Positions 1-7,613 of a stretch of DNA of 64,000 nt are shown here, one piece after another. How positions within the stretch are numbered: the first letter of the stretch is position 1; the number at the start of each line of letters is the position of its first letter. The stretch is taken from contig NZ_JAYFFI010000001.1 of NCBI RefSeq assembly GCF_036289405.1, positions 372,001 through 436,000 on the forward strand. Reading direction: 5' to 3'. This DNA is from Pseudoramibacter faecis. GTDB lineage: Bacteria; Bacillota; Clostridia; Eubacteriales; Eubacteriaceae. The notes beneath the pieces are model-generated. The model did no database searches. It was not told the origin of the DNA and worked only from the letters and a program-made list of their open reading frames with translations. The position numbers and the translations under genes were made by a program.

Positions 1-1
1 A

Positions 2-151
2 GGCAGCAGCTACGTGGATTTCCCCAAAACCTTCAGGAAGGAGCCGGATTCCCTAACAGAATTCAGCCTCGATGCCTTCAATGGACTGGTCGCCTTCATC
101 ACGGTCTACAGCGACAAGGACATCCGGGTAACCTTCCGCACCTCGCTGTAA
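2..151 (+). CDS. C-terminal end of a large serine recombinase (partial, cut by window edge)
   Basis: Frame 2 is open from the window start to a TAA at 149-151 and gives about 49 residues ending in VYSDKDIRVTFRTSL. That ending resembles the last strand of large serine recombinases of Firmicutes mobile elements, which usually finish with a FVTVY-x-DKxIxVTFxDGTEI-type segment. The catalytic domain would lie to the left, outside the window. A second, clearer recombinase tail lies at 3273-3650 on the other strand, so the two tails face each other across the accessory genes. The family call rests on a short C-terminal pattern only. Confidence 0.45.
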   Translation, partial: GSSYVDFPKTFRKEPDSLTEFSLDAFNGLVAFITVYSDKDIRVTFRTSL

Positions 152-444
152 CAAACGACTCCGGAAGGCAGGCTATCGTTTATTTGTATCCAAATTTTGA
201 GTCTTGTTTTCTGTCGCCGTGTCTAATTTGATACAGCATAACGGAGCGGAATTTTTACCCTTTAACGATGAACATCCCCGTGTGCATTTTTGCACACCCC
301 TCATAACGATATGGTATTCATCGTTACGGCGTATGAATTGCGGTTTTATCGCTGTTTGTACGTGCATTCTTCTCCTTGCGAAACTGGAAAAACACTATTC
401 CTTAATGTTACCCTTACGGATGTTTTCTTGAATCATCTGATCCG
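152..444. other. Intergenic region without a recognised gene
   Basis: About 290 bases between the recombinase tail and the HD gene. It is more AT-rich than most of the window. Short open frames exist on both strands but none has a ribosome site or recognisable sequence, and I see no clear terminator. Confidence 0.5.
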
Positions 445-975
445 TCACTCATACAGGCGTTCTGAACCGAGCCTCGTCTTGCTTTGTCTCCCGTAAACCT
501 GCTCTGCCGTGACACCATGCTCTCTCCAGTCACCACCGTCATTGCTGTTATTCAGGATCAACGGCTGCAGATTGTCCATCGCATGGGCAAAGCGGGATTC
601 CGAAGTCTGTCCGGCTTCAAATTCATCGACCAGCGAGATCAGTTCATCCCGCTGGTCGTCCGGAAGCAAAGAAAATATCCTTGCTTTCGCAGCATCTTCT
701 CTGGCTTTCTGTGTTTTCAGACTTTCAGCGTCATAAGCGTAGGTATCTCCGGCATCGATCTCAACGACATCGTGTATCAGGCACATGAGCATCACTTTTG
801 CGATATCCACCGGTTCGTTGGAATATTCCCGCAGAAGATAAGCCATGATGGACATATGCCATGCGTGTTCCGCATCGTTCTCATTTCTTCCGTGGTCTGA
901 CAGATGCGTCTGACGGAAGATATTCTTTGTCGATCTCAAGCGCAAAAGCAAGCCGTTTTTTAATCTCTCGTCCAT
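445..975 (-). CDS. HD-domain hydrolase (YfbR/HDDC2-like 5'-nucleotidase family)
   Basis: 176 residues. HD-superfamily metal ligands are visible as HAWHM (H37, H40), LIHDVVE (H68, D69) and a later D in SRFAHAMDNLQP, matching the HDDC2/YfbR-type nucleotidases that hydrolyse nucleoside monophosphates. The ATG at 975 overlaps the upstream methyltransferase stop as TGATG, indicating coupled translation. Residues 7-17 (NGLLLRLRSTK) do not look like the family. The next frame over the same bases reads LAFALEIDK, which does, so a pair of compensating indels has probably altered the N-terminus. Last gene of a five-gene minus-strand operon. The fold is well supported; the substrate is inferred. Confidence 0.8.
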   Translation of the reverse strand: MDERLKNGLLLRLRSTKNIFRQTHLSDHGRNENDAEHAWHMSIMAYLLREYSNEPVDIAKVMLMCLIHDVVEIDAGDTYAYDAESLKTQKAREDAAKARIFSLLPDDQRDELISLVDEFEAGQTSESRFAHAMDNLQPLILNNSNDGGDWREHGVTAEQVYGRQSKTRLGSERLYE

Positions 976-1602
976 CACTTTGCTCCGATATAATAAAATC
1001 CGTTGGATTTATGACCGTTCATCGTGGTGAAGGTCAGATGTTCAAATTCCTTCCGGCTGAAATCACCCAACAGTTCCTTTATCCAGTCTTCCGAATGATG
1101 GCACTGCGCCTTCCGGCAGTTCAGACGCGCCGTACACGCCCAGCTGCTTCTCATACTTTTTATACCTTGTGATATTCCTTTCATCCGTATTGAGCAAAAA
1201 ATCATTCACATAGAGAATACCGTCCGGTTTTAATATTCTACGAATTTCAGCGATAAGCTTTTTCTGGCCTTCGTTTCTTACGATGCAGGTCAGCACAGCA
1301 AACAGAATCACCGCGTCAACGCTGTTATCCGATAACGCGATGGTATCGTCTCCTTTGACGCGCAGATCAACAAGCTCCGGAAATTGCCTGTGTCCGCGCC
1401 TGATCATCTCTGCAGAAAAATCAAAGCCGATGAGATGCTGATACCCTAACCGATGCAGCTCATCAAGGGTTCTTCCGTAGCCGCCGCCGACATCTACGAC
1501 GAGGGCGTTTTTATCCACATACTTTGAAAAAGCCTCTGCCTGAAAAGGTGCCGTGAATTCTTTCTTCTCTGAAACGCTGTCCCAATAAGCTCTCTCTTCC
1601 AT
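975..1602 (-). pseudogene. Class I SAM-dependent methyltransferase, frameshifted
   Basis: The N-terminal frame (1602 down to 1063) carries the SAM-binding motif VVDVGGGYGR, then GFDFSAEMIRRG and LKPDGILYVND, typical of the Methyltransf_11/25 type. After ELPEGAV it runs into unrelated sequence and a stop. The matching C-terminus continues in another frame as HHSEDWIKELLGDF to FTTMNGHKSNGFYYIGAK, ending at 975. A one-base indel near 1095-1110 explains this. Restored length would be about 209 residues, normal for the family. The substrate is unknown. The ATG at 1602 follows a weak AAAAGAAG ribosome site. Either a genuine recent mutation or a sequencing error. Confidence 0.75.
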
Positions 1603-1699
1603 TGTTGATTCTTCTTTTCATAAATGATCCCTGCGCATTTGGTGTAAAGGTGTGTGCATTCTATTTCGCATTCCGGGAAAATGCGATATGTCCTGATTC

Positions 1700-2413
1700 T
1701 CACCGGTTTCTTCTAAAGCCATTCTCATCCACATACTCCGGGTGTTCCTTTGCATACAGTTCCTCATCTCCGACAAAGCTGTAGTCGCATTTATCGCTAA
1801 ATGCCAGGGTTTCCGGCCTTATCAGTTTTATCCGCATACAGGCCATTGCCGGATAATCCGCGTTGCACATGGCGGGCATAGCCTCTTCCAGATGAAACTT
1901 TTTGGCAAAATCGACGATTGGGCAGGTGCCGAATTCATAGTGTATCGGTTTATTCTTGTCAAACGGGTAGAGCTTCATTACAAAATCTTGGTATTGATCG
2001 CCGCTTTTTTTCGCGCTTGTAAACGACTTGTACAGGATCTTCTTTATAAAAGCCCTGTTCCCGTTCGCGATCCTGAGCTTGCTGAGTGCTTTGAATGTTG
2101 AGAGAACCAGATTCGTCTCCATTTCTTCCAGTTCCGAAACGGAGATCACATCCTTGCAGACGGAATACAGGCATAGGAGCGCAATGCTGTCGAATGTGCC
2201 GCCGGCTCCTTTATTGCGGAAGTTTTTCTCCCCGCCGAGATCCTCGTCCCACGCATTCAGATATTCCGCATAACGGTTTTGGAATGTTTCAAAAACCTCA
2301 TCCACCTGCTCTTCCGGATAATGCGCGGCGATATGCTTTATGATCTCCTCCCGGCAGGCCTTCGTATAAACCGCATGGCGGGTTCGGTCTATCTTCGGTT
2401 CATTTTCCTTCAT
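1700..2413 (-). CDS. L-2-amino-thiazoline-4-carboxylate hydrolase-like protein
   Basis: 237 residues from the ATG at 2413 (MKENEPKIDR). An in-frame start at 2452 lies inside the upstream gene and is less likely. Helical N-terminal half, then a C-terminal block with CPIVDFAKKF, CNADYPAM and DYSFVGDEE, which I recognise as the ATC-hydrolase-like family (PF14196). Named members hydrolyse L-2-amino-thiazoline-4-carboxylate, but most family members have unknown substrates. It overlaps the end of the TIGR04076 gene by 14 bases, so the two are co-transcribed. The family call is moderately sure; the substrate is not. Confidence 0.6.
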   Translation of the reverse strand: MKENEPKIDRTRHAVYTKACREEIIKHIAAHYPEEQVDEVFETFQNRYAEYLNAWDEDLGGEKNFRNKGAGGTFDSIALLCLYSVCKDVISVSELEEMETNLVLSTFKALSKLRIANGNRAFIKKILYKSFTSAKKSGDQYQDFVMKLYPFDKNKPIHYEFGTCPIVDFAKKFHLEEAMPAMCNADYPAMACMRIKLIRPETLAFSDKCDYSFVGDEELYAKEHPEYVDENGFRRNR

Positions 2414-2900
2414 ATTTGATATGTTCCTTTGCCGGTTCTCCTGTATAGGCATCTTCCGCGCTGTTTCGGAAGTCCTGTTTCTCTAGCCACACTTGCTCTT
2501 CACCATTTTCAGGAAGGTCGATACGCTCGATTTTAAAAACAACCGGTCTTGTTCCGTCATTGCAGCAGGCGATCATCATACGCTCGTCATTTGTCCAGCC
2601 GTGCATGATGGAGCCGCCCTGCAGCGCCGCATAGATATATCTGCTGATGGCGTCCCACGCCTCCGCGCAGAACGGCATCTTCGGACCGCCGGCGGTAGTA
2701 TCGAGATCGCCGCTGCCCTTAATGAGCGAATTCAGACCGGTGTGCCAGAAGTCATCCTTATCCTCGTTTCTGTCGAACAGATACACATCGCCTTCATGAT
2801 AACAGGGACATGGCCCTGATTTCGGATCGGCAAGATATTGCTCCTGAAAATCCGCGAAGCATTTTGTCGCCAGCACTGTCACTTTGCATTGGTGTTTCAT
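2400..2900 (-). CDS. TIGR04076 family protein
   Basis: 166 residues beginning MKHQCKVTVLATKCFADF and containing CPCYHEGDVYLFDR, MPFCAEAWDAISRYIYAALQGG and a late MIACCNDGTRPVVFKIERI. This layout of small Cys-containing blocks matches the TIGR04076 family of unknown function, common in Clostridia. The ATG overlaps the stop of the upstream XRE gene as ATGA, and its own end overlaps the next gene by 14 bases, so it is firmly in the operon. The longer N-terminus and central insert exceed the usual length of about 90-100 residues. No enzymatic role can be named. Confidence 0.7.
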   Translation of the reverse strand: MKHQCKVTVLATKCFADFQEQYLADPKSGPCPCYHEGDVYLFDRNEDKDDFWHTGLNSLIKGSGDLDTTAGGPKMPFCAEAWDAISRYIYAALQGGSIMHGWTNDERMMIACCNDGTRPVVFKIERIDLPENGEEQVWLEKQDFRNSAEDAYTGEPAKEHIKYEGK

Positions 2901-3124
2901 TTTGCAACCCCGCTTTCTTCCCGTTTCACATAAGTCAGCTCTACATCGTAGCCGAGAACTTCGAGCATCTGCACAAAAGTCTTATTCACGATGGAGTCGC
3001 CTTTCTTGATGAGCCGATTCACATACTGGCCCGTTGTGCCGACTGCTTCTCCGAGTTTCGCCTGCGTCATTCCGGCTTCGATGCATTTCACCTTGACATC
3101 GACTTCAAAATTATTTTTGACCAT
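2897..3124 (-). CDS. XRE-family helix-turn-helix regulator
   Basis: 75 residues. The helix-turn-helix is seen in AGMTQAKLGEAVGTTGQYVNR, followed by a C-terminal LGYDVELTYVKRE segment common in toxin-antitoxin-type and small phage-like XRE proteins. First gene of the operon running down to 445, with a 4-base ATGA overlap to the TIGR04076 gene. It probably autoregulates: a GACA-AAAA-TGTC motif lies just upstream at about 3149-3160. Together with its position next to a recombinase tail this suggests mobile-element cargo. Confidence 0.8.
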   Translation of the reverse strand: MVKNNFEVDVKVKCIEAGMTQAKLGEAVGTTGQYVNRLIKKGDSIVNKTFVQMLEVLGYDVELTYVKREESGVAK

Positions 3125-3148
3125 ATTTCAATCCCTCTGTTGTTTCTA

Positions 3149-3193
3149 ATGACATTTTTGTCGGTTTATTACACTCACAATGTTATTTATTAT
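3149..3193 (-). promoter_or_regulatory. Probable promoter and operator of the XRE operon
   Basis: On the minus strand a TATAAT box lies at about 3188-3193 and a GACA-N4-TGTC inverted repeat at about 3149-3160, between the -10 and the XRE start at 3124. The -35 (TAGAAA at 17-base spacing) is weak. The operator role is inferred. Confidence 0.4.
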
Positions 3194-3272
3194 AATATGG
3201 ATTTATAAGCTTTTCTACCCCGCAGCAAAAAGACACCCGACCGCAGCCGAGTGTCTGAATTTCCGTATTCGG

Positions 3273-3650
3273 TTATGCCTGTATCTCCGTGCCGTCCCGG
3301 AAAGTGACCGTGATTGCCTTGTCCCTGCCCGCCGTGACATACTCGACCATGCCGCCCCAAAGGCTGCCGTCAAAGTCGCGAATGGTTCCTCCCCGGTTTT
3401 TGAGTACCTTGATGAAACTCACCAGCCGTTCGCTCTGCGCTTCCTTTGCGGAGATGGCGGCCACCACCTCATCGTATCGAGCCTTGGCTTCCTCATACCG
3501 CTTGACCGGCCCGTCGTAGCGTTTCTGGTACTCTTCTTGGCCCTGCGCAACGTGGGCGTTCTCCGCCACGATGTTCTACGTCATTTCCACAAGCGGCACC
3601 ACTTCTTCCTCCAGCTTGTCCTTTTCTTCCTGCAAGGCACCAATGACACA
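3273..3650 (-). pseudogene. Large serine recombinase C-terminal fragment with internal stop
   Basis: The tail DFDGSLWGGMVEYVTAGRDK then ITVTFRDGTEIQA is the typical end of Firmicutes large serine recombinases. Upstream in the same frame the coiled-coil part continues past a TAG at about 3570-3572: the reading is LQEEKDKLEEEVVPLVEMT, stop, NIVAENAHVAQGQ. The zinc-ribbon and catalytic domains are missing, so this is a remnant. It abuts the 3' end of the broken TetR gene. The surviving part shows that an integrated element once ended here. Confidence 0.75.
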
Positions 3651-3678
3651 TAAGCCGGATGATCCCTGTAGTCTCTCG

Positions 3679-4223
3679 TCACAAAAAAAAGCTGCCGGCG
3701 GTGATCCTCTCGCGCGCCGGCAGCGCGTTTTGATAGACCTCCGCGAGGGTTTTCGGCGGCACCGGACAGCGTCCGAAGATCCATTCGCAGGTCAGGCTCG
3801 CCGTGCCGAGGCAGTAAATCCGGATATACATCTCGGTCTTTTCGTCTAAGGCTTTTTCCGGATATGCTTTTTCAGCGCCTCATCGTTGATCTCCGTCATG
3901 CGGCGGATAAACGCGTCCTGCCCGCCGGTATGCAAAAACAGATTCGCAAGGCAGCTTCGCTCCGCCTGAAACCACCTCGCCCCGGCCAAAAGCGTCTGCT
4001 CCCAGGTGAAATCGCCGCCGATCTGCCCCATGATGGCCGCCGCCCCGCGGGTGTAATCCCAGACAATCAGATCGTATTTATCCTTAAACTGACGATAAAA
4101 GGCCGCCGGTGAATAACCGCAGTTATCTGTGATCTCCTTAATCGTGATTTTATCCGCAGCTTTCTGCGCCGACAGCTCCCGGAAGGATTCCGCCAAAATC
4201 TCTTTGGTCGTTTTGCGTTTCAC
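3679..4223 (-). pseudogene. TetR/AcrR-family regulator, frameshifted near the C-terminus
   Basis: From a GTG at 4223 the product begins VKRKTTKEILAESF and has a TetR helix-turn-helix (KITIKEITDNCGYSPAAFYR, then QFKDKYDLIVWDY). The frame ends early at ALKKHIRKKP near 3846. The family's C-terminal part continues one base out of frame as DEKTEMYIRIYCLGTASL, TCEWIFGRCPVPPKTLAEVY, and stops at 3679. A one-base loss in the CGGAAAAAGCC run near 3850 explains it. The restored protein is about 182 residues. It may once have controlled a neighbour to the right. Confidence 0.65.
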
Positions 4224-4290
4224 ACAACCCTCTCTTGCTGCGTCCCGCACCGGATCAAAGGCAAGACAGCCGGTTAAATATCGGGCGCCG

Positions 4291-4581
4291 TCAGCCGCAG
4301 ACTTCCCGGGAAGGGACTGCGCGTTTGTTTTTATTTCTGTCGTTCCCGCGTCGATCTTGATTTTTATGATAGCACAAAAACCACCCGCTTTGCAGAGGGC
4401 TCGTCTGACGGCTTTTGCCGCAAAGGCAATCTCGCATCTCGCCGGCCGCCGTCCGCCGAGGAGGCTGCTGAGCATTTCGCACCGGCTGTCCGTCGTAAAA
4501 CAGGGAAAAGACCGAAGCCAAAAGCAAAAACCCCAGGAGTAAAACCACTTCCAACAACGATTTAATCAATTTGCGTCTCAT
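4291..4581 (-). CDS. Possible small membrane-anchored or secreted protein
   Basis: From ATG 4581, behind an AAAGGG site, the product starts MRRKLIKSLLEVVLLLGFL, a basic end followed by a hydrophobic stretch that would be a signal anchor. The remaining 70 residues are low in recognisable pattern and Cys-containing, and may be read-through of non-coding DNA. The 3' part overlaps the likely promoter region of the TetR remnant. I do not recognise it. It could be the start of a decayed gene. Confidence 0.3.
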   Translation of the reverse strand: MRRKLIKSLLEVVLLLGFLLLASVFSLFYDGQPVRNAQQPPRRTAAGEMRDCLCGKSRQTSPLQSGWFLCYHKNQDRRGNDRNKNKRAVPSREVCG

Positions 4582-4946
4582 ATCGGCCACCCTTTCTGTT
4601 CAGTCTGCCGCCGATGCGAACCATCGACGCACCGGTGATTGATCTTAGGATAGCGCATTTTGTTAGATTCGTCAAACTATTTTTATATTTTCTGTTTCCT
4701 TCCCGGGCATACTTGGCCGGACCGACTGATTCCGGTCGGATTCGCATTTGTCACTCGTTGAATCGGGCCGCCGCCTGCCGGTCGGCGGTCTCGCTCGCAA
4801 TTTCTCGGCGGATGCCGCCGCGGGAAACGAATCCCGCACAAAAACCGTCCGCCTTGCGAAATTTTCACCTTCGGGTATAATAAATCATAAAACCGACCGG
4901 CTTACCGTGATTGCTCATGCGGCAAGCCGGCGAATCGAGGTGACTC
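4582..4946. other. Intergenic region upstream of the Rrf2 gene
   Basis: About 365 bases with no supported gene. It holds the Rrf2 promoter (4854-4881) near its right end. Short open frames on both strands lack ribosome sites and recognisable sequence. Confidence 0.5.
4854..4881 (+). promoter_or_regulatory. Sigma-A-type promoter for the Rrf2 gene
   Basis: TTGCGA at 4854-4859, 16-base spacer, TATAAT at 4876-4881, about 65 bases before the start codon at 4947. The -10 is consensus. Confidence 0.6.
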
Positions 4947-5384
4947 ATGAAAATTTCAACCAAGGGCCGCTATGCCCTGCGGATGATGCTCGACCTGGCC
5001 TATCATCAGGACGAGGGCTACATCGCCCTCAAAGACATTGCCCGCCGCCAGGACATCTCCAAAAAATACCTGGAGCAAATCGTCTCGCTGATGCGCGGCC
5101 CGGACATCCTGGCCACCAGCCGCGGCTACAGGGGCGGCTACCGCCTGGCCCGCCCGCCAAGGGACTACACCGTCGGCGAGATTCTGCGCCTGACGGAAGG
5201 GTCGCTCGCACCGGTGGCCTGCCTGGAGGAGGGCGCCGACGAATGCCCCCGGGCGGCCAGCTGTGAAACCCTGCCCGTCTGGCAGGGGCTTTACACCCGC
5301 ATCACCGACTATCTCGACAGCCTGACCCTGCAGGACATCATCGACCATACCTGGGAAAACGCCCCGCTGGACTTTGTGATTTAA
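4947..5384 (+). CDS. Rrf2-family transcriptional regulator
   Basis: 145 residues. The N-terminal winged helix (MKISTKGRYALRMMLDLAYH, then ISKKYLEQIVSLM and a YRGGYRLARPP wing) is classic Rrf2/IscR/CymR. Three cysteines in CLEEGADECPRAASCETL match the [2Fe-2S]-binding cysteines of IscR-type members. In clostridia such proteins control cysteine or Fe-S metabolism. The next gene, 21 bases downstream, is a PatB/MalY-type lyase, which fits a cysteine/sulfur role. The start has the family-typical MKIS/MKLS opening. Confidence 0.92.
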   Translation: MKISTKGRYALRMMLDLAYHQDEGYIALKDIARRQDISKKYLEQIVSLMRGPDILATSRGYRGGYRLARPPRDYTVGEILRLTEGSLAPVACLEEGADECPRAASCETLPVWQGLYTRITDYLDSLTLQDIIDHTWENAPLDFVI

Positions 5385-5405
5385 CACCGCTCTGAAAGGA
5401 AGCTC

Positions 5406-6581
5406 ATGACCCGTTTTGACTTTACCACCCCTATCGACCGCCGGGGCAGCGGCGCCATCAAATACGGCCCGCACCCCAAATTCCCCGACGCCGACCTACT
5501 GCCCTTCTGGGTGGCGGATATGGATTTTGCCGTCGCCCCCGCCGTCCGGGACGCTTTGCAAGCCAAACTCAACCACGGCATCTTCGGCTACGAGGGCATC
5601 AGCGATGCCTATCGCGACGCCGTCACCGGCTGGTTTGCCCGCCGCTTCGGCTGGCAGCCGGACCCGAAGAGCCTGACCACCACGCCGGGGATCGTCTTCG
5701 CCGTGGCCACCGCCATCCGCGCCTTCACGGATCCGGGAGAGGCCGTGCTGATTCAAAACCCGGTGTATTTCCCCTTCGCGGGGCTGGTGAAAAAAAACGG
5801 GCGCAAACTCGTCGAGACCACCCTGGCGCTCAAAGACGGGCATTACGCCATCGACTTCGCCGAATTTGAGCGTCAGATCGCCGAAAACGACGTCCGCCTT
5901 TTCGTGCTCTGCTCGCCCCACAACCCCACGGGCCGCGTCTGGACCCGGAAGGAGCTCGCCCGGATGGCCGCCATCTGCGCCGACCATGACGTGATCGTCT
6001 TTGCCGACGAGATCCACTGCGATTTTGTCTATCCCGGCCACCGCCACACGCCCTTTGCAAGCCTTTCCCCCGAGGCCGCGGCCATCGCCGTCGTCGGCAC
6101 CGCCCCCTCCAAAACCTTCAACCTCGCCGGGCTTCAGGGCTCGAATCTCTTTATCGCGGACCCATCCCTGCGCCGCCGCTACCGGAATGCGCTTGCTGCC
6201 CAGGGCTTCGGCGCGCCGAATAACCTGGCGATGGCCGCCACCGTCGCCGCCTATAACGCGGGCGAGCCCTGGCTCACCGAGCTGCTCGCCCACCTGGCCG
6301 AAAACATCGCCGCCCTGCGGGAGGCCCTCGCGGACACGCCCATCCGCCTGACCTGCCCCGAGGGCACCTATTTGATGTGGCTTGACTGCCGGGCCCTGGG
6401 CCTTGCCGACGACGCCCTCGAGGCGTTCTTTGCGGAAGGCGCCGGGCTCTGGCTCAACGCCGGGATAACCTTCGGCAGCGCGGGATCGGGCTTTATGCGC
6501 ATGAACCTGGCCTGCCCCCGGGCCACCTTGGATGCCGGCCTCGCAAGGCTTAAGGCGGCGCTTAAGCGGCGGGGGAAGTAA
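5406..6581 (+). CDS. PatB/MalY-type pyridoxal-phosphate C-S lyase or aminotransferase
   Basis: 391 residues, fold-type I PLP enzyme. Seen: LLPFWVADMDFAVAP near the N-terminus (MalY/PatB signature), CSPHNPTGRVW, FADEIHCDFVY, and SKTFNLAGLQGSN with the PLP lysine near residue 236. Family members cleave cystathionine or cysteine conjugates to release thiol or sulfide, pyruvate and ammonia. The AAAGGAAGC ribosome site lies just before the ATG. Probably co-transcribed with the Rrf2 regulator, suggesting sulfur-responsive expression. An alternative is a plain class I/II aminotransferase. Confidence 0.9.
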   Translation: MTRFDFTTPIDRRGSGAIKYGPHPKFPDADLLPFWVADMDFAVAPAVRDALQAKLNHGIFGYEGISDAYRDAVTGWFARRFGWQPDPKSLTTTPGIVFAVATAIRAFTDPGEAVLIQNPVYFPFAGLVKKNGRKLVETTLALKDGHYAIDFAEFERQIAENDVRLFVLCSPHNPTGRVWTRKELARMAAICADHDVIVFADEIHCDFVYPGHRHTPFASLSPEAAAIAVVGTAPSKTFNLAGLQGSNLFIADPSLRRRYRNALAAQGFGAPNNLAMAATVAAYNAGEPWLTELLAHLAENIAALREALADTPIRLTCPEGTYLMWLDCRALGLADDALEAFFAEGAGLWLNAGITFGSAGSGFMRMNLACPRATLDAGLARLKAALKRRGK

Positions 6582-6620
6582 CCTCTGCGATTTGTATTTT
6601 TAAGATTATGAGGTAAAAAA

Positions 6621-7589
6621 ATGTCCACCACCCCTCCCGCACACGCTTTTATTTCTATTGTTGTCCCCTGCTTTAACGAAGAAGCGGCCATTCCCTATTT
6701 CTATCGGGAGATCGCCAACGTATTTCAAACTTTACCAAATCCTTACGAAATCATTTTTGTCAATGATGGTTCCAAAGATCAGACACTTTCTGTTATTCAA
6801 GGGTTATCCGCTCACGATGATCACATCTTTTATCTTTCCTTTTCAAAAAATTTTGGGAAAGAAGCCGCCATGTTGGCCGGATTTTCAAATGCGCATGGTG
6901 ACTACATCGCCGTGATGGATGCCGATTTGCAGGATCCCCCTGCTTTAATCAAAAAAATGATTGTTATTTTAGATGCCGGACAATACGATTGTGTTGCCAC
7001 GCGTCGGCAAGACCGAAAAGGCGAGCCGCCCATTCGCAGCTGGTTTGCCAGAAGATTTTACAGGCTCACCCGGAAAATCACGGACGTTGCCATGGTTGAC
7101 GGCGCCAGAGATTTTCGGATGATGAAGCGCAAAGTCCTGGATGCCATTGTGGCCTTGCCCGAAACCAATCGCTTTTCTAAAGGTCTTTTTGAATGGGTTG
7201 GCTTTAACACATACTGGATTGCCTACGACAATGTGGAGCGCGTCGCCGGCGCCACCAAATGGCATTTTGGATCTCTTTTCAAATATGCCCTTGATGGGAT
7301 TATTAATTTTTCTCAGGCTCCCCTCGTGATCGCGTCCTGGATCGGCGTCGCGATGACCGGGATTTCATTGATTTCACTTATTTTGATCATTATCAGACAA
7401 CTGCTCTACGACAACCCCGTCGCCGGATGGGCATCTACCGTTTGCATCATTATTTTTATCGGCGGAATCCAGTTGTTTTGCATGGGTATTCTCGGCCAAT
7501 ATATTGCTAAGATCTATCTTGAGGCCAAACATCGCCCCATTTATATTGTGTCCGACACCAATATTCCAAATGCCAATAAAATCAAATAA
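6621..7589 (+). CDS. Family 2 glycosyltransferase (GtrB/DPM1-like, polyprenyl-phosphate type)
   Basis: 322 residues. GT2 motifs: IVVPCFNEE at the start, FVNDGSKDQT, a DADLQDPP metal-binding motif near residues 100-107, and a later DGARDFRMM. Two C-terminal membrane spans (about residues 235-260 and 268-295) match bacterial GtrB-type enzymes that put a sugar on undecaprenyl phosphate at the inner membrane face. The next gene, 24 bases on, is a large multi-span membrane protein that could use the lipid-linked sugar. Base composition is more AT-rich than the genes to the left. Confidence 0.92.
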   Translation: MSTTPPAHAFISIVVPCFNEEAAIPYFYREIANVFQTLPNPYEIIFVNDGSKDQTLSVIQGLSAHDDHIFYLSFSKNFGKEAAMLAGFSNAHGDYIAVMDADLQDPPALIKKMIVILDAGQYDCVATRRQDRKGEPPIRSWFARRFYRLTRKITDVAMVDGARDFRMMKRKVLDAIVALPETNRFSKGLFEWVGFNTYWIAYDNVERVAGATKWHFGSLFKYALDGIINFSQAPLVIASWIGVAMTGISLISLILIIIRQLLYDNPVAGWASTVCIIIFIGGIQLFCMGILGQYIAKIYLEAKHRPIYIVSDTNIPNANKIK

Positions 7590-7613
7590 AACTGACGAAA
7601 GTGATCTCAAACC

